Shown here piece by piece: positions 14,101-25,546 of a stretch of 64,000 bases of DNA; within the stretch, counting starts at the first letter, position 1; each line of letters starts with the position of its first letter. The translations under genes and the position numbers were made by a program. The DNA is taken from assembly GCA_026413225.1 (NCBI GenBank), contig CM048591.1, forward strand, positions 47,637,803 through 47,701,802. Direction: 5' to 3'. The notes under the pieces are model-generated. The model worked only from the letters and a program-made list of their open reading frames with translations, was not told where the DNA came from and did no database searches. Origin of the DNA: Otis tarda. Its lineage: Eukaryota; Chordata; Aves; Otidiformes; Otididae.

Positions 14101-15472
14101 TTGTGGCTCAGTGCACAGGAGGGGACAACAGCTACTGGGGAAGGGTGGGAGTAACGTGCAGAAAAGAAAGGCGAGACAAGCCTTTAGACAGTGATGTAGG
14201 TGTACAGTCTTAACATCTGGAGTGTTGAGCCACAGGATACAGAGAGGGAAACCCAAGGAGTTGTTTCACTGAACTCATTTCCCCTTCTCCTTTCTCCGCA
14301 TTTCACTTTTTACATCATGTCTGGCAGGAAATGCCATGATAATGACTACCTTTCTTTTAACATGTGCAATCTGCACAGTGCTGTACGTTGAACTGAGTCT
14401 GCCTTAGCGTAACGCTAACAATAAATATCTGGCCACGCTCTGAGCATCTGCCCCATGATCTCTAGAGGAAGGTGTCACTTGCAGAAGCAGACAGAGAGTT
14501 CAGCTTAGCTAAGCACGTGATCCCATCAGTTAATACACAACATGCAGCTGAAATCTGTCCTGTGGGCATATACTGTATTTATATGTGATACGTACAAGAC
14601 TGTTCCTCTCAAAAATGCCATTACAGTTACAGAAAAGAAGATGAAAAAAAAAGGATGTAAAAAGCTACAGCTTTCAGAGGAGCTTGTATTCAGGCTGTAA
14701 AAAGTCAAATTCTTTCCATTTTCATCATCCCTTCTCTGAGGGAGAAGAAAGTAGATGTGAATCTAAGAGGTGTATGTGTTTTGTCACTGTGTTTATTAAT
14801 CATTTCTAAGACAAACTCCAAAATGGTGTATTAAAGCATGTTAATATTTTACAGTGCTTTAAATCATAATATTACTTTCCAAAAATATCAAGTTCAAATA
14901 TATTAATTCATATACATTATGAGATGCTGTGATTCAAACAACACTGATAAAATGTTAGAAATGTTGACATATAAGATTTGCAAGATCTTGGCCTCAATCA
15001 TTCCTGGATTTATAGAGTTAGTGCGTCAGCTTCATTGCTGCTAAAGAAAGGAGAACACATATCTTTAAAACCAATAGAGAAGGTAAAAAAAATTCAGCAA
15101 ATACACAGCCATGACATACAAGTGCATGAAGATGTGAAACAAAGTCATAATTTCTGAAGTTTCCAAAACCTTCTCTGCTTATACTTGTATTACTTACATG
15201 TATTCTTTATATAACAATGACTGATAGACAACTTCTTTGACATAGTAGCCGCATGTATTTTGATCACTGCAGATTATGGTTCAACAGCATTCCAAATAAA
15301 TGTTCTCCTTTTAAAAATGTATTTTATACTAAATCAAAATATTAATTTTTTCTCCTTTAATTATCTCTAAATTAACAATATTGCATTCAATATTGTCTTG
15401 AAACTAAGTTGCAGGCACAGAAATAAGCACAAAAATGGTGTTACAAACAAAAATATGTTACAGCACATCACC

Positions 15473-15501
15473 TATTATGCATCACATAATGATGCATAAT
15501 A
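15473..15501. repeat. Perfect 12-bp inverted repeat (hairpin/cruciform)
   Basis: TATTATGCATCA is followed by the 5-base spacer CATAA and then the exact reverse complement TGATGCATAATA. Each arm contains ATGCAT, itself a palindrome. It lies in AT-rich non-coding DNA. It could extrude as a hairpin or be a dimeric protein-binding site. No function can be shown. Confidence 0.9.
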
Positions 15502-18500
15502 CATCTTGTTAATACAAAAAAAAAGATAATTCAGCAGCAGTAGAAAAGGAGAGAGCTAAAATATGTTATAATATAATCAGATAAATATCATAATGTTTTG
15601 AACTGTAATTTTAAAATTGCCCTACTGCTGTTTCATTTTTCATACCAAGACAGTTAAAAACAAAGGACTGATTTTCCAAAAGATGGAGCGGTCCTTCAGG
15701 TACTCCAGAAAAGTAAACCAGTGACAGTCCTCTAAAGCACTGGATGAATGTCAGTTTGAGGAAATTATACCTAAGGCATTAATAAAACATTGCATGAATG
15801 ATTTTTTTTTAATCTTGATAGACAGAAATTACCAAAATTTTATCATGCTCTAAACAGTTAACAAAAAAAAGGAGATTCTTCAAGGACTTAATTGTAACTA
15901 CTACATGAAAAGGATAGTATTTATCTTGAAACATGATCTGTTTTGTCTGTGCAGAAACCACAATATCTTTCATCTGAGGATAACTTCAGCTTTTATCTCA
16001 TATTTATGTATTTTATCTATCTGTCAACAGAAATAACTTTAACCACTTTTAAAACTTCTAAGCACGTGCTGAAAATTCATTTATATCAATGTCATCCATC
16101 TTTCACTGCATTCATTGAATCGAGTGCCACGTATGGAAGTAAACCCTTTTTTTAATCGGTTAATTCTCTGTGTAATACAGATGACCAAAAATCAAAGCCA
16201 GGGTCTGCCACAGTGTGCTGTGAGGCCCAGGACCACTCAGACAACTTCCGCAGCTCATTTTCCAAGCCCATTGCTTTAGCTGAGCCGCCTCCCCCAAGTC
16301 ACCCTGATGACTCTTCCTCTGCCATATCCAGTGTAAATCTGTACGTGACAGAAACCTCTCCTTTTGTCATACCTGCAGGACTGGGCAATAGTCATGCTGT
16401 TACCTGTGCCACAGCTTCTCCTTTTAGCCAAGACCATGCCTTCTTGCAACAGAGAAGAAAAGACCCCAGACAGGATTCGGCCCATGCTAACTTTGGAGCT
16501 GGAAGTGTGCAAGTCACCTGCTGCACCTGCTTGGGTCCCCCAGCCTTCAGGAGGTGTCCTGCCTCATTGTATTTAATAGCCATTGATGGACCTTTACTCC
16601 ATGTGGCTTGTTTAACCACTTTTTCCCTTTCTCTCCTGCAGCAAAGTGTTCCTCAATTCAATGGTACGCTGACAGATATTTTTTTCCTTTTGTTTTAAAC
16701 TATTCTGGCTTCTGACTTGATTCACTGTGGTTTTTGCCTTCCTCAGACCATTGATTAGACCTAGCAAACTTGTATTTTCCCTGCAGGGACAACTTTTATA
16801 ACCATTCTGTTGCCTTTTCTGCCTTTATTGTGTTTTACTGCATTCATGAGGAGATGAAGCAACCAGAGGCACCCAGGGTACTCAAGGTGCAGTGCTCAGA
16901 GAAGAGCTTAACTGTGTTTTCCATTTTGTTCTGTGTCCCTCTCTTAAGCGTTCCAAGCATTCAGTTTCCCTTTGACAGTTAATGAATGCAGGATGTTTTT
17001 GAAGAACTATCCATAAAGATCTCTCTTCTGAGTGATAATACTTCACGTACATTTGTGTGCGTATCATCAGAATTGTTTTTCCTATATTTCACTTAGCAGC
17101 ATGGAAATGAACACAGCATTTTATCAGTAGGTCGCTCAGGATCTTCAGGTCTCAGCAACTTCTTACTCTCAGCTGTGTTTTCACTGTCAAGTACTTCCAA
17201 TAACACCAGCAAATGCTGCTCTCTGGTTACTCATCCTGTTTCCCAATCCCTTGTGAATTTCCAGGGCAGAACAGACCCCTCATCCCCAGGAAATTCACCT
17301 GTTAACCTCTTGTTGCTAGGAAAACTGATCATTGTTCCTGCCCTTTACTTTCCACCTCTTACTTGGTTATTAATCTTTTTACCCCTCAAAAATGTAATTT
17401 CTTTTAAGAGTACTACAACAAGGTTGGGATCTTTGTGGAAAGCAGAGTACGGTAAGCATGTCTCACAGGCTGTTGTGTGATGTTCAGCAATGAACTGGTG
17501 GGTTGCATGAGCTATTGCCGAACAGGCTGAGCTCCCCAGAGGTTACTGCCAACAGCTGCTTTGGCCTGAGATGCCGCCCCAGGCAAATCCCTGGCAGCCT
17601 CTGTGCCGGAACTCTCTACCACACTTTGCTCCTGGCTGGCTTCTCCAGCTTGCACTGCAGTGCCTCGCTGTGGGCTGCTCCTATGGGGTGGGGGCAAGCC
17701 CACCTGAGGAAGGCAAACCAAATCCGTCACAGGCACCAGGACACAGTTTGCCACTTCCTTGGCACCATTGCCAAAAATTCTTCCTGGTACCAGTATCTTG
17801 TCCCACTCTCCTACTGTAGTCTGATCAGAATGACTATTCCTTCTGGCTTCCCTCTCCAAGTAGCCAAAAGGTAGTAAAGAAAAACAAGTACATAGGGAAA
17901 AGAACAAGGAATAACAGCAGATCACACAGCAAGGCCAGAGACTCCTTACTAAAACACCTCCTCTGCAAGAACTGGGCCTTGATGACAAGTGGCTGACAGG
18001 AGGACTGCGGAGCTTCCCAGGGTGGCTCCCAGGGAAACTGTTGGACAAGGCTTTCCTGTGCCATGGGAGAGAACCAATTCAGACTCGGGTCCCCCTTTGC
18101 CAAAGAGTGGTGTGCACTTTTATGCGGTGTGGAAGTTCACTCCTCTTCCCTTCGACTGAAGAGAGCAGCTGTCACACAGCACACGTCATGGGAGGATAAG
18201 GAGCTAAGCCCAGGACCACCACATGTTGCAGTATATCCATAGCTAGGTTGGGCCGTATCCATTAGGTCCATTGATTCTACCAGCATTTTGCCCAGTGTAG
18301 TCCTTATTCTCTGTCAAGGTCCTAAACGAGAACACTTTATTACTCACTTTCAGCAGATAAAAAGCAATCACAGAAACACACTGTTTGTTCTGCTGCATCA
18401 GCCTAAACTCCCGACTATAAAAAGCCCAGTTCTGCGTTTTTTCAGGACTTTTCTTCCCCGCCGAGTAGGAGCGCAGGCAAGTCCACAGCCAAGCCCATGG

Positions 18501-18929
18501 CATGAGTCCCAGTGTGACGATGCTTAGCTCCAGACAGGAGGCTCCCGAGAAAAACACTGATTGCAGTGAGACAACTAGGCAAACCTACACGCCTGCCTGC
18601 GCTTAGCAAGGCTGTTGCAGTGTTCCTGCTTGCCAGCTCATTATATCCACTTCTGACAGAAGGCTTTGCTGTACCCACAGGCATCTTACAAGTAGTTTAA
18701 ATTAGGCGGTTGTAGGATCCGGGTTTCAACTTATTTTCCAAAGTGCTGCCATCACTGAGGCAATCTACATGCCTATCACTACCCTTGGGTCGCTGTTACT
18801 CAGTCAATAACTCCGTCAAGAGGTACCTCACTAAGGAGACACTGTACTTGGCAGCTCAGGGTCAAACCAGCCCTGTTTTTTTGGCTGGGAGTTTCTGGAC
18901 GCCTCACCCTGTGTCACCCCTCTTAGGCT

Positions 18930-20160
18930 CTGTGAAGATGGCATTGTCGGGCACAGGGAAACGGAGCGGCAGATGCAGGAGAGCTGAGCGTGGACTACCC
19001 AGAATTCCCTCCCTCCCCCTCTCGTTTTTTATGGGCCTTACAAATACTGGGCGGCGGGCTCTGCCGCCTCACATTTCACCCCCGGCTGCCCACGACGCCC
19101 GGCGCTCCACCCGCAGTCCTGCCCTGGCGACAGCATCCGGCCCCGCATGTCACTCTCTCGGCCACGGGGCACGCGTGGGTGGTGAGGGGCGAAGGGGCGG
19201 GATGGAGAGGGGCGGGCCGGAGGCCAGGGGCCGGTAAGGGCTGTCGGAGAGGGGAGCCAAGCCCGACCGGGGTCGACGGCGGCGTGGGAGCAGCGTGCCG
19301 GAGGCAGGACCCGGGGGGAGACAGAGGCGGGGCGGGGGTGGAGAGCAGAGAGAAGCCCGGACGGGAGGTCAGGGATTCGGGCGGGGGTGCCCGGGCGGGA
19401 CGGCTCCGGGCAGCACCAGCGGCTGTGGGGAGCACGGACCAGCGGCGGGGCAGGGCCGGGGCCATCCCAGCCCCGCCTGGCCCGGCCCGGCCCGGCCCGG
19501 CCCGGCCCGGCCCAGCGCAGCCTCCGGGGGCCGGGCGGCGCCGTGCAGCCGGCGTGGTCGGATGCGGCGGCCGCAGAGCTCCGGGGCAGTAGCAGGTACT
19601 TCACCTCTCCGACGGGACAGCCCTGCCCACGCCCTGCCGGCCCCCAGGCCCCCGCTCCCCGGGGCTGCCGCTGGCCACCCGCCCGTCGGGGCCGCGGCCG
19701 CCTCGTCCGCCCTCGACCGGCGGTGGGCGCGGTGTCCCGGCGCGCTGGCCCGGGGGGGGGAGCGGCGCCGCCCCGCCTGCCCAGCCGGCTGTGGCGGGAG
19801 CGGGGGAGGCAGCGTGCGGGCCCTGCCTGCGGAATATCACCTCCCGGCGCGGTGGCGGGCGCGGAGCGGCGGCGGGTTGGGTGAAAATCCCCGGGCTGTG
19901 AGTAAAGCCGTGTTTCTCCTGTGGGACGGGCTCGCCGCGGACACGGCGGGAGTGTGCTTGGGCAGCTGAGACGAGGTGTTTGTCACCCCGAAAAGTTCAG
20001 GTGGCTGCGGTAATGCCGGTTTTGAGAACGGATTATGGGAATTTGGAGTGCGGGGAACGGGTCGGGAGCTCTGGGAGGCGGCGAGGGGGAAGATATCCCA
20101 GTGCCTTTCTTCCGCGGGCGAGAGCTGGAGCAGCCGGGAACTCCTGCGTGAGATGTGCGT
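18930..20160 (+). promoter_or_regulatory. S1PR3: CpG island, likely S1PR3 promoter and 5' exon
   Basis: The sequence changes sharply from AT-rich to very GC-rich with dense CpG. It contains many GC-box cores (GGGCGG, for example around 19195, 19211 and 19330), the SP1-type signal of TATA-less promoters. Good plus-strand splice donors occur inside it, including GCT|GTGAGT near 19899 and CAG|GTACTT near 19592. The coding exon of S1PR3 begins at a strong acceptor about 5.4 kb downstream, and the family normally has a non-coding first exon, so this is the natural promoter candidate. The transcription start and the donor used cannot be fixed here. A divergent transcript is also possible. Confidence 0.72.
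19479..19513. repeat. (GGCCC)n pentanucleotide repeat
   Basis: Seven tandem GGCCC units inside the CpG island. On both strands the repeat encodes only Pro/Gly/Ala/Arg-rich frames, which is why several long open frames run across this region. It is likely to be length-variable. Confidence 0.9.
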
Positions 20161-20268
20161 GTCTGCTACTCGGAACTACAAACCGATGGCTAAAATCCAG
20201 GAGCCAAGAAAAATAACCATGTATCACAGGCTTGTCTGAGGCTGTAAGCTGCCACCACATTCACTTGG

Positions 20269-20293
20269 AAAAAAAAAAAAAAAAAAAAAAAAA
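20269..20293. repeat. Poly(A) tract, 25 bases
   Basis: Uninterrupted run of 25 A. No polyadenylation signal just upstream and no recognisable retrocopy body, so it is called a simple homopolymer. Confidence 0.9.
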
Positions 20294-22119
20294 GATACAC
20301 TCTTTTTAAAGTTTATTTCAGTTGTCCAGGACATTGTTCTGCAGCAAATGTTTGTTGTCTAAACTTCATTTGCAACTAGCACAGCTTAATTTCAGAGTGG
20401 AAATGGGTATTGAAATGTGCTGCTGTTCTCAAAAGCCTTTTCAGCTCTCAAATTTAACACTACCAGCATGTGCCTGATCAATTACGCGTGTTTACTTTTC
20501 ATCTGGAAAAGGCTTTAAAAATCAAATATACAAAAGTTTGGCTTCAGATACACATTCTTGACTTTCCCTTTGCCTTTCTTAAAATTGTCATTGGTGGCCA
20601 AAGCATATGGCTGTGTGTGGAAGAGAAGGGCGACTGTGTGTAGTGGTGGTGGTTGCAAAGGGGTTCCAGTCTCTTTGGGCAAGTCTGTTTGTGGATATTT
20701 GGAAGGCAGGAAAATACGATTCCAGTGAGTGTACTGAATGCACGGCATCGTATGTTCTTATGTAGGCAAAAGTAGGTAGCAGGAAGTTAAGTCCCATTCC
20801 TAAAGCTTGTGCTTTATTCTCACTTGTTGCTCTGACTTCAGGATATAATGCAAATTGAGAGCATGTTTTGAACATAGAAATTTCTCATTCTTCCAGTGAT
20901 TCATGAGATGGTAAAAGCCCTCAGCTCCCCATGGGACTCTTACCAGAGCACCCGCTGGGAGTAGAGAGTGGAGATGTACTGGGAACGGCTGCTTAAAGGG
21001 CTTTGGCATCCCCATTATCACCAGTTCCCCATTGCCTCCTGGCACTGGGAATTACACATTCCCAGAGGAAAATTGCAAGTTGACTCCAACTGCCTTACCC
21101 ATAGCATTATCTGCAGGGAGTTGGTGAGACGTATAGCCCTGCGTCATGCCATTGTGTGGTGGGGCTGGAGGGGGCAGTGGAGGTGTGTCTTGCCATAAGG
21201 CAGATCGAGGGGTCCTGGCCTACCACATAGCATTGCCCTTATGGTGGCACATGTGGGACAGGGACTATACAGACCCTGGTAGACCCTAGGGATGTGAGGT
21301 TTGGTGGAGAGCCCCTGCTCCAACGTGGAAGGGTGCTCGACCCTGCTAGGATCCTTGACCTCTGCAGGAGACCACAGTAACCACTGTGGAAACCCCCAAA
21401 GCATGGTGGTGGGCAGGGAGACTTCCCAGGAGGAGCAAATTATGGTGTTTGCTGCTGATCCCAACTGCTCCCTCCATCCTTGGGGTAGAGAGGACAGTGG
21501 TCAGACAAATAGCTGAAGGAGGTGACTGAATTGTCCTTCCCATGACTGTAGTTCTTGACATTGTACCACTGCTTTTATTTGAGTAATTTAGCAAACGCTG
21601 TTTTGACCATCACATCTATGACGAAGTATAGCCAGATTGCCCCTGACCTGCCCATAGGTTTACCTTTGTAGTGGTACCTGGTAGTGCAGCCATAGGGTTC
21701 CTCTGGTGTGCTTTAGAGGGAATAAAACTGATTTCCAGCTGTATCAAGAGCTTGGGGTATTGAGGTACCTAACCAAGGCAATGCTCAACACACAACATGC
21801 CACAGATAGGCTCTTCAGGTCCTTTTTTCAAAATATTTTGAGCTGAGTTCTGTACCTTGCAGGTAGTGGCTAGTCCCCTGTATGTGCCTGGGACAAAGAT
21901 GTTTTGAGGAGTGAGTTGTAGAGCTGTCGGGAAGGAAGCAGTTACACAGATATCCTGGACCTGGCTGCAGTTGTCTTGCTACTATAATATACAACAACCT
22001 TTAAGTTTTCTAACTATTAAGAAATTACTGTGCTTTCTGAGTTACTGACTACAAACCAGGAGGAAAACAAAAAAGTGGTATGGCTGAAAGATATTACGTG
22101 GAACTGTTGCTCCTAGAAG

Positions 22120-22242
22120 ATATTTTAATTTATTACATTATTATGTTTGTAAAATTCATTTTTTATTTAATCCATTTTTATTTATTTTATTATTACATAT
22201 CGTTACATATTATTAGATAATATTTTAATTTATTACATTATT
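22120..22242. repeat. 23-bp direct repeat at 100-bp spacing, AT-rich
   Basis: The 23-base word ATATTTTAATTTATTACATT plus ATT occurs at 22120-22142 and again, without mismatch, at 22220-22242. The sequence between is also made of TTTA/TTAC-like words, so this is probably a local duplication in AT-rich DNA. Confidence 0.85.
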
Positions 22243-23139
22243 CTTGATATTAACTTTCAAGTGACTTGTGAGTGATACTTTTTCTCTGAGAGTCCTGGCA
22301 AATAACAATGTGACAGCCTGCATTGCCTTGCCACTAGCCTGTCAGAGGCAAAGATTTACTTTTGTGATACTAAGTTTGCTGTAATAATTTTAAAAGAAAT
22401 AATTATGAACAGTGGAAGAGGTCCTGTATGATTTCTGCTGATTGAGTGCATCGTCCATGCCTTCAGCCAGGGGAACTGCTTTAGCACCATTGCCTTTAGC
22501 AAAGTCATGACAGTTTACAGCTGCTGGGTTGTGGCTGAGAAAGCCCTAAGTCTGGCATATAATTTTCTTCACAGAAAGAAATGTATTTGTCCTTTGATAG
22601 ACCAGTATGATAACTCTGTTTGGAAAAGACTTACAGAAAGATTTATTTTGTTGCATGTGGTGCTCTTAAATGATATGAATATGATTCTCTCTGTCAGCCA
22701 TCAGCCAGTCTGGTGAGTGTTGGTAGTTGAGCTGTTGTTAACAAATGCTTTTCTAGTCAAATGTACTTGTTTATTTTACAGTGGAAAGCACTTGCAATTC
22801 ATAGGGACACAGTGGCGTTTTGTTATAAGCCAATACAATGAAAGACTGTGATAGTTTCTGTGATAACAGTGTGCAGATTGTAATTGAATTACAATTAGAT
22901 TGAACCTTAGCCGAGGTGAAGTTGTTCTGTTGAAGAGCTTCACTGTCACCATGCTTCAGAAAAGAGGTCAACAATTCTCGGCCCAGTTCGGCTCCTGGGA
23001 AATGAATTAAATAGTTGCTGTCATCTTCAGAGTAAAAAAGACTGAGGACACCAAGCAACAACTCTGTTTCTTGGATAATGTGTCTCTCCCAGCCAGTCTC
23101 TTCACCAAAGTAGTTTGGACCAAGGAACTAGAATGGGGA

Positions 23140-23184
23140 AATAATAATAATAATAATAACAATAATAATAACAATAATAATAAT
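23140..23184. repeat. (AAT)n microsatellite with AAC interruptions
   Basis: About fifteen AAT units with two AAC interruptions. Read in one frame it would encode polyasparagine and on the other strand polyleucine, so frames crossing it are artefacts. Confidence 0.95.
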
Positions 23185-23502
23185 GGGGTAAATAGTAAAT
23201 TATTTTCACAGAAAATAATTTTAAAACATCCTGAATGTACTAAAGAATTCAAGTCAATTCACTACAGGCTTTTTTTTCAGATTACTTCTTTTCTGAAGAA
23301 GGGAACCCAGGAAAAGGGAGGGTGGGAGAACAGGGTGTGAGTGGTCCTTTAAATCCCCCCTTTACATTAATCTGGTATGTGGTTTGTTCCTCCCCTCTCC
23401 CAGAAGGCACTTGAAAATGCATCTCCCATTTTTCAAGTGCCTAAAACAGAGTGCTGGAACAGCAGTGGCTCACATGTTTGTGTGATCTTAAGAAACCTGT
23501 CT

Positions 23503-23865
23503 ATAGAATCATAGTATGCTTTGAGTTGGAAGGGACCTTAAGGATCATCAAGTTCCAATCCCCGCTGACAGGACTGGACACCTTCCACTAGACCAGGTTG
23601 CTCAAAGCCCTATCCAACCTGACCTTGAACACTTCCAGTGATGGGACATCCACAACTTCTCTGGGCAACCTGTTCCAGTGTCTCACCACCGTCAGAGTAA
23701 AGAATTTCTTCCTAATATCTAATCTAAATCTTCCCTCTTTCAGTTTAAAACTGTTAACCCTCATTCTATCACTGCACTCCCTGATAAGGAGTCCCTCCCC
23801 ATCTTTCCTGTAGGCCCCTTTAGGTACTGTAAGGCTGGTATTTTCCAGTGAAAATACAGACACTT
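23503..23865 (-). mobile_element. CR1 3'-end fragment
   Basis: The plus strand begins with ATAGAATCATAG followed by the GAGTTGGAAGGGACC block, the reverse complement of the CR1 3' terminus. The minus strand has an open frame of about 90 codons with the conserved CR1 C-terminal block [17 protein letters not shown] and RHWNRLPREVVD, ending with the usual SNLV. Near its 5' end FSLENTSL is followed at once by KGAYRKDGEG, so about ten residues of the normal family sequence are missing there (small internal deletion). A typical 5'-truncated insertion. Confidence 0.93.
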
Positions 23866-25379
23866 CTATATGAAACCTAAGCCTATTGATGGCAACAGGC
23901 TTACTTGCGGTACCTCAGATATTTCTTGGGGTGTACAGGCTGCAGGTTGAAAACTGTCAGTGTGCTGGTGTCTAGCAGAGGCTGAGATCTCAGTTTCTTC
24001 CCTTGATACCCATCCTTTGAAAGTGCCTTTCATGTGTTTGGGAAATGCTCGTGACTCTTGAGTAAATAAATGGGAAGGTCAGGGGCTCTAGCTCTTAAAG
24101 AGTTTGCTAAACTATACTATTTAATTTGGGGCTGATGGAAAGTGTCCTCCCATTCAGCACAACTTTTTATTTTCTTACCCTTCCCAGAAAAAAAAAAAAA
24201 CATGAGAAATTTGATTGGGATGGAACCAGTACTCTCCTCATCCCCATCCTGATTTGGTTACTAAGCTGAAAAACTGTCTATCTGTTCTTGCTCACTACAT
24301 ACATTTGGGGCACGAGCACTGACTCTCATTGGAGTATGCAGCAACTAAATGGTAACATTTCTGGTAAAAGAGTAAGTGCTTCTGACATCTTCCAATAGTT
24401 TTACAAAGCTGTGGAGATCTCTTCTGATATTTATATACGGCAATGGAAAAAAGACAGCTGGGAGGATCTGCTGCAAAAATGCAACCTATCAAAGTCCATG
24501 GGAAAATGTTGCAGTTAATCTAAGTCATAACTTAAAGAAAAACAGAAGTAAATTGAGAAGGACAATTAAAGTTGGTATAACTATTTTTTATTTTTAAAAA
24601 ACTCAACAACATTAAATGTACATCTTGTATACATATGCAGTGAAAAAAAAAAAAAAAGTAAAATTAACCATAAAGAAAAGCAATACTTACAAAGATGCAA
24701 CTTGCTGTGTTTATAAAGCGTAGTAGAAATTCAACTAATTTGAATGGTAAGTAGGATTGGATTTATGATGACTGGCTTTCAGAGCATCTCCTTAATTGTA
24801 AATACCATAATTTTGTACCATTACGGGTGGGAAGATATTTTAGGCATTGACAACATGCACACTGGCACCAAGACTTAACACCAAGTTTCTCAGGCTCTTT
24901 GCTACCTTAGGTCTGCACAGGAAACAGGGACAAGCTTAGAAAGCAGTGAGTTTACCCTGCTGCTGGTCAGGAAGTGATGGCTGGATGGTGTTTTGGTAGT
25001 GTCACGCACACTTAGGTCTTTCTGAGAAGGTGCGAGTCTGTTGCTGTGCACACTGGGGCCTGCTGGGACTGGCTGCTAATTATTCTCACTGCTCCTCGGC
25101 ATTTTTTTTGGCATGGAAATTTGGTAGGGGGAAACACCTATGAGCAGTTCTCCATGCATTGCCCCAGCAGAGCTCCATCTGTGCAGAGCACGACCGAGGG
25201 CTTTGATAAGCACGCTGCGATGCCAGACCCTGGTACCTCTTTGCCATCAGCGCCCCTCTCGTCTCCTGGCTGTATGCTGTGGCTTGAGGGCCCACGCGGA
25301 CCGTGGGCGACACGGGAAGACCGTGAGACTGACGCTGCATTTGTGGTCTTTTTTTTTTTATTATTTTTTTTATTTTCAG
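23866..25379 (+). other. Probable end of the S1PR3 5' intron
   Basis: Non-coding sequence with A runs (24188-24200, 24642-24656) becoming more GC-balanced after 24900. It ends in a long pyrimidine tract (about 25349-25377) and the CAG at 25377-25379, which forms a textbook 3' splice site in front of the S1PR3 5' leader. Confidence 0.6.
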
Positions 25380-25546
25380 AGCCTGGTTTGCCATCCACTC
25401 TCCCGTATTAATATGCGAGGCTCGCTGGAGCCGGGTGTACCCGCCGCCCGCCCGGAGGAGCAGGGCTTGATCTCCCTCTGGTGGAACAGTAGCGGAACGA
25501 AACTCTCCTGATACCACGGAAGGAAAAGTCTGGCACCGGCAAACAA
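25380..25546 (+). promoter_or_regulatory. S1PR3: S1PR3 5' leader in the coding exon, with a uORF
   Basis: The exon starts after TTTTATTTTCAG. It includes an upstream ATG at 25413 with A at -3, opening a 32-residue frame that stops with TGA at 25509-25511, 35 bases before the first receptor ATG. The uORF does not overlap the receptor frame, so reinitiation or leaky scanning would be needed for translation of the receptor. If transcription started downstream of 25413 the uORF would be absent from the mRNA. Confidence 0.65.

Larger units (their letters stand above)
10226..18930. other. Intergenic, no supported gene
   Basis: AT-rich unique-looking sequence. It contains a short (CAAA)n tract at about 11085-11106, homopolymer A or T runs (for example 13680-13694), a perfect inverted repeat at 15473-15501 and a longer open frame at 16213-16698. 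I do not believe that frame is a gene. No splice-consistent set of recognisable exons was seen on either strand. By synteny a neighbour such as NXNL2 might have been expected on this side, but I saw nothing resembling it. Confidence 0.55.
20161..23502. other. Probable S1PR3 5' intron, no supported gene
   Basis: AT-rich non-coding DNA between the CpG island and the next CR1 fragment. It contains a 25-base A run (20269-20293), a 23-bp direct repeat at exactly 100-bp spacing (22120 and 22220) and an AAT microsatellite (23140-23184). No exon-like segment was recognised. Assignment to an intron depends on the inferred promoter. Confidence 0.5.

Noticed and set aside
16213-16698. 161-codon plus-strand open frame
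   Set aside because: Overlapping frames of similar quality exist on both strands, and no domain or conserved motif is visible. Not enough to call a gene without conservation data.
18743-19969. Several 160-224 codon frames on both strands
   Set aside because: They lie in the CpG island and the (GGCCC)n repeat. Pro/Gly/Arg/Ala-rich translations are what GC-rich, stop-poor DNA gives by chance.
23071-23340. Frame with polyasparagine (and polyleucine on the other strand)
   Set aside because: It is produced by the AAT microsatellite.
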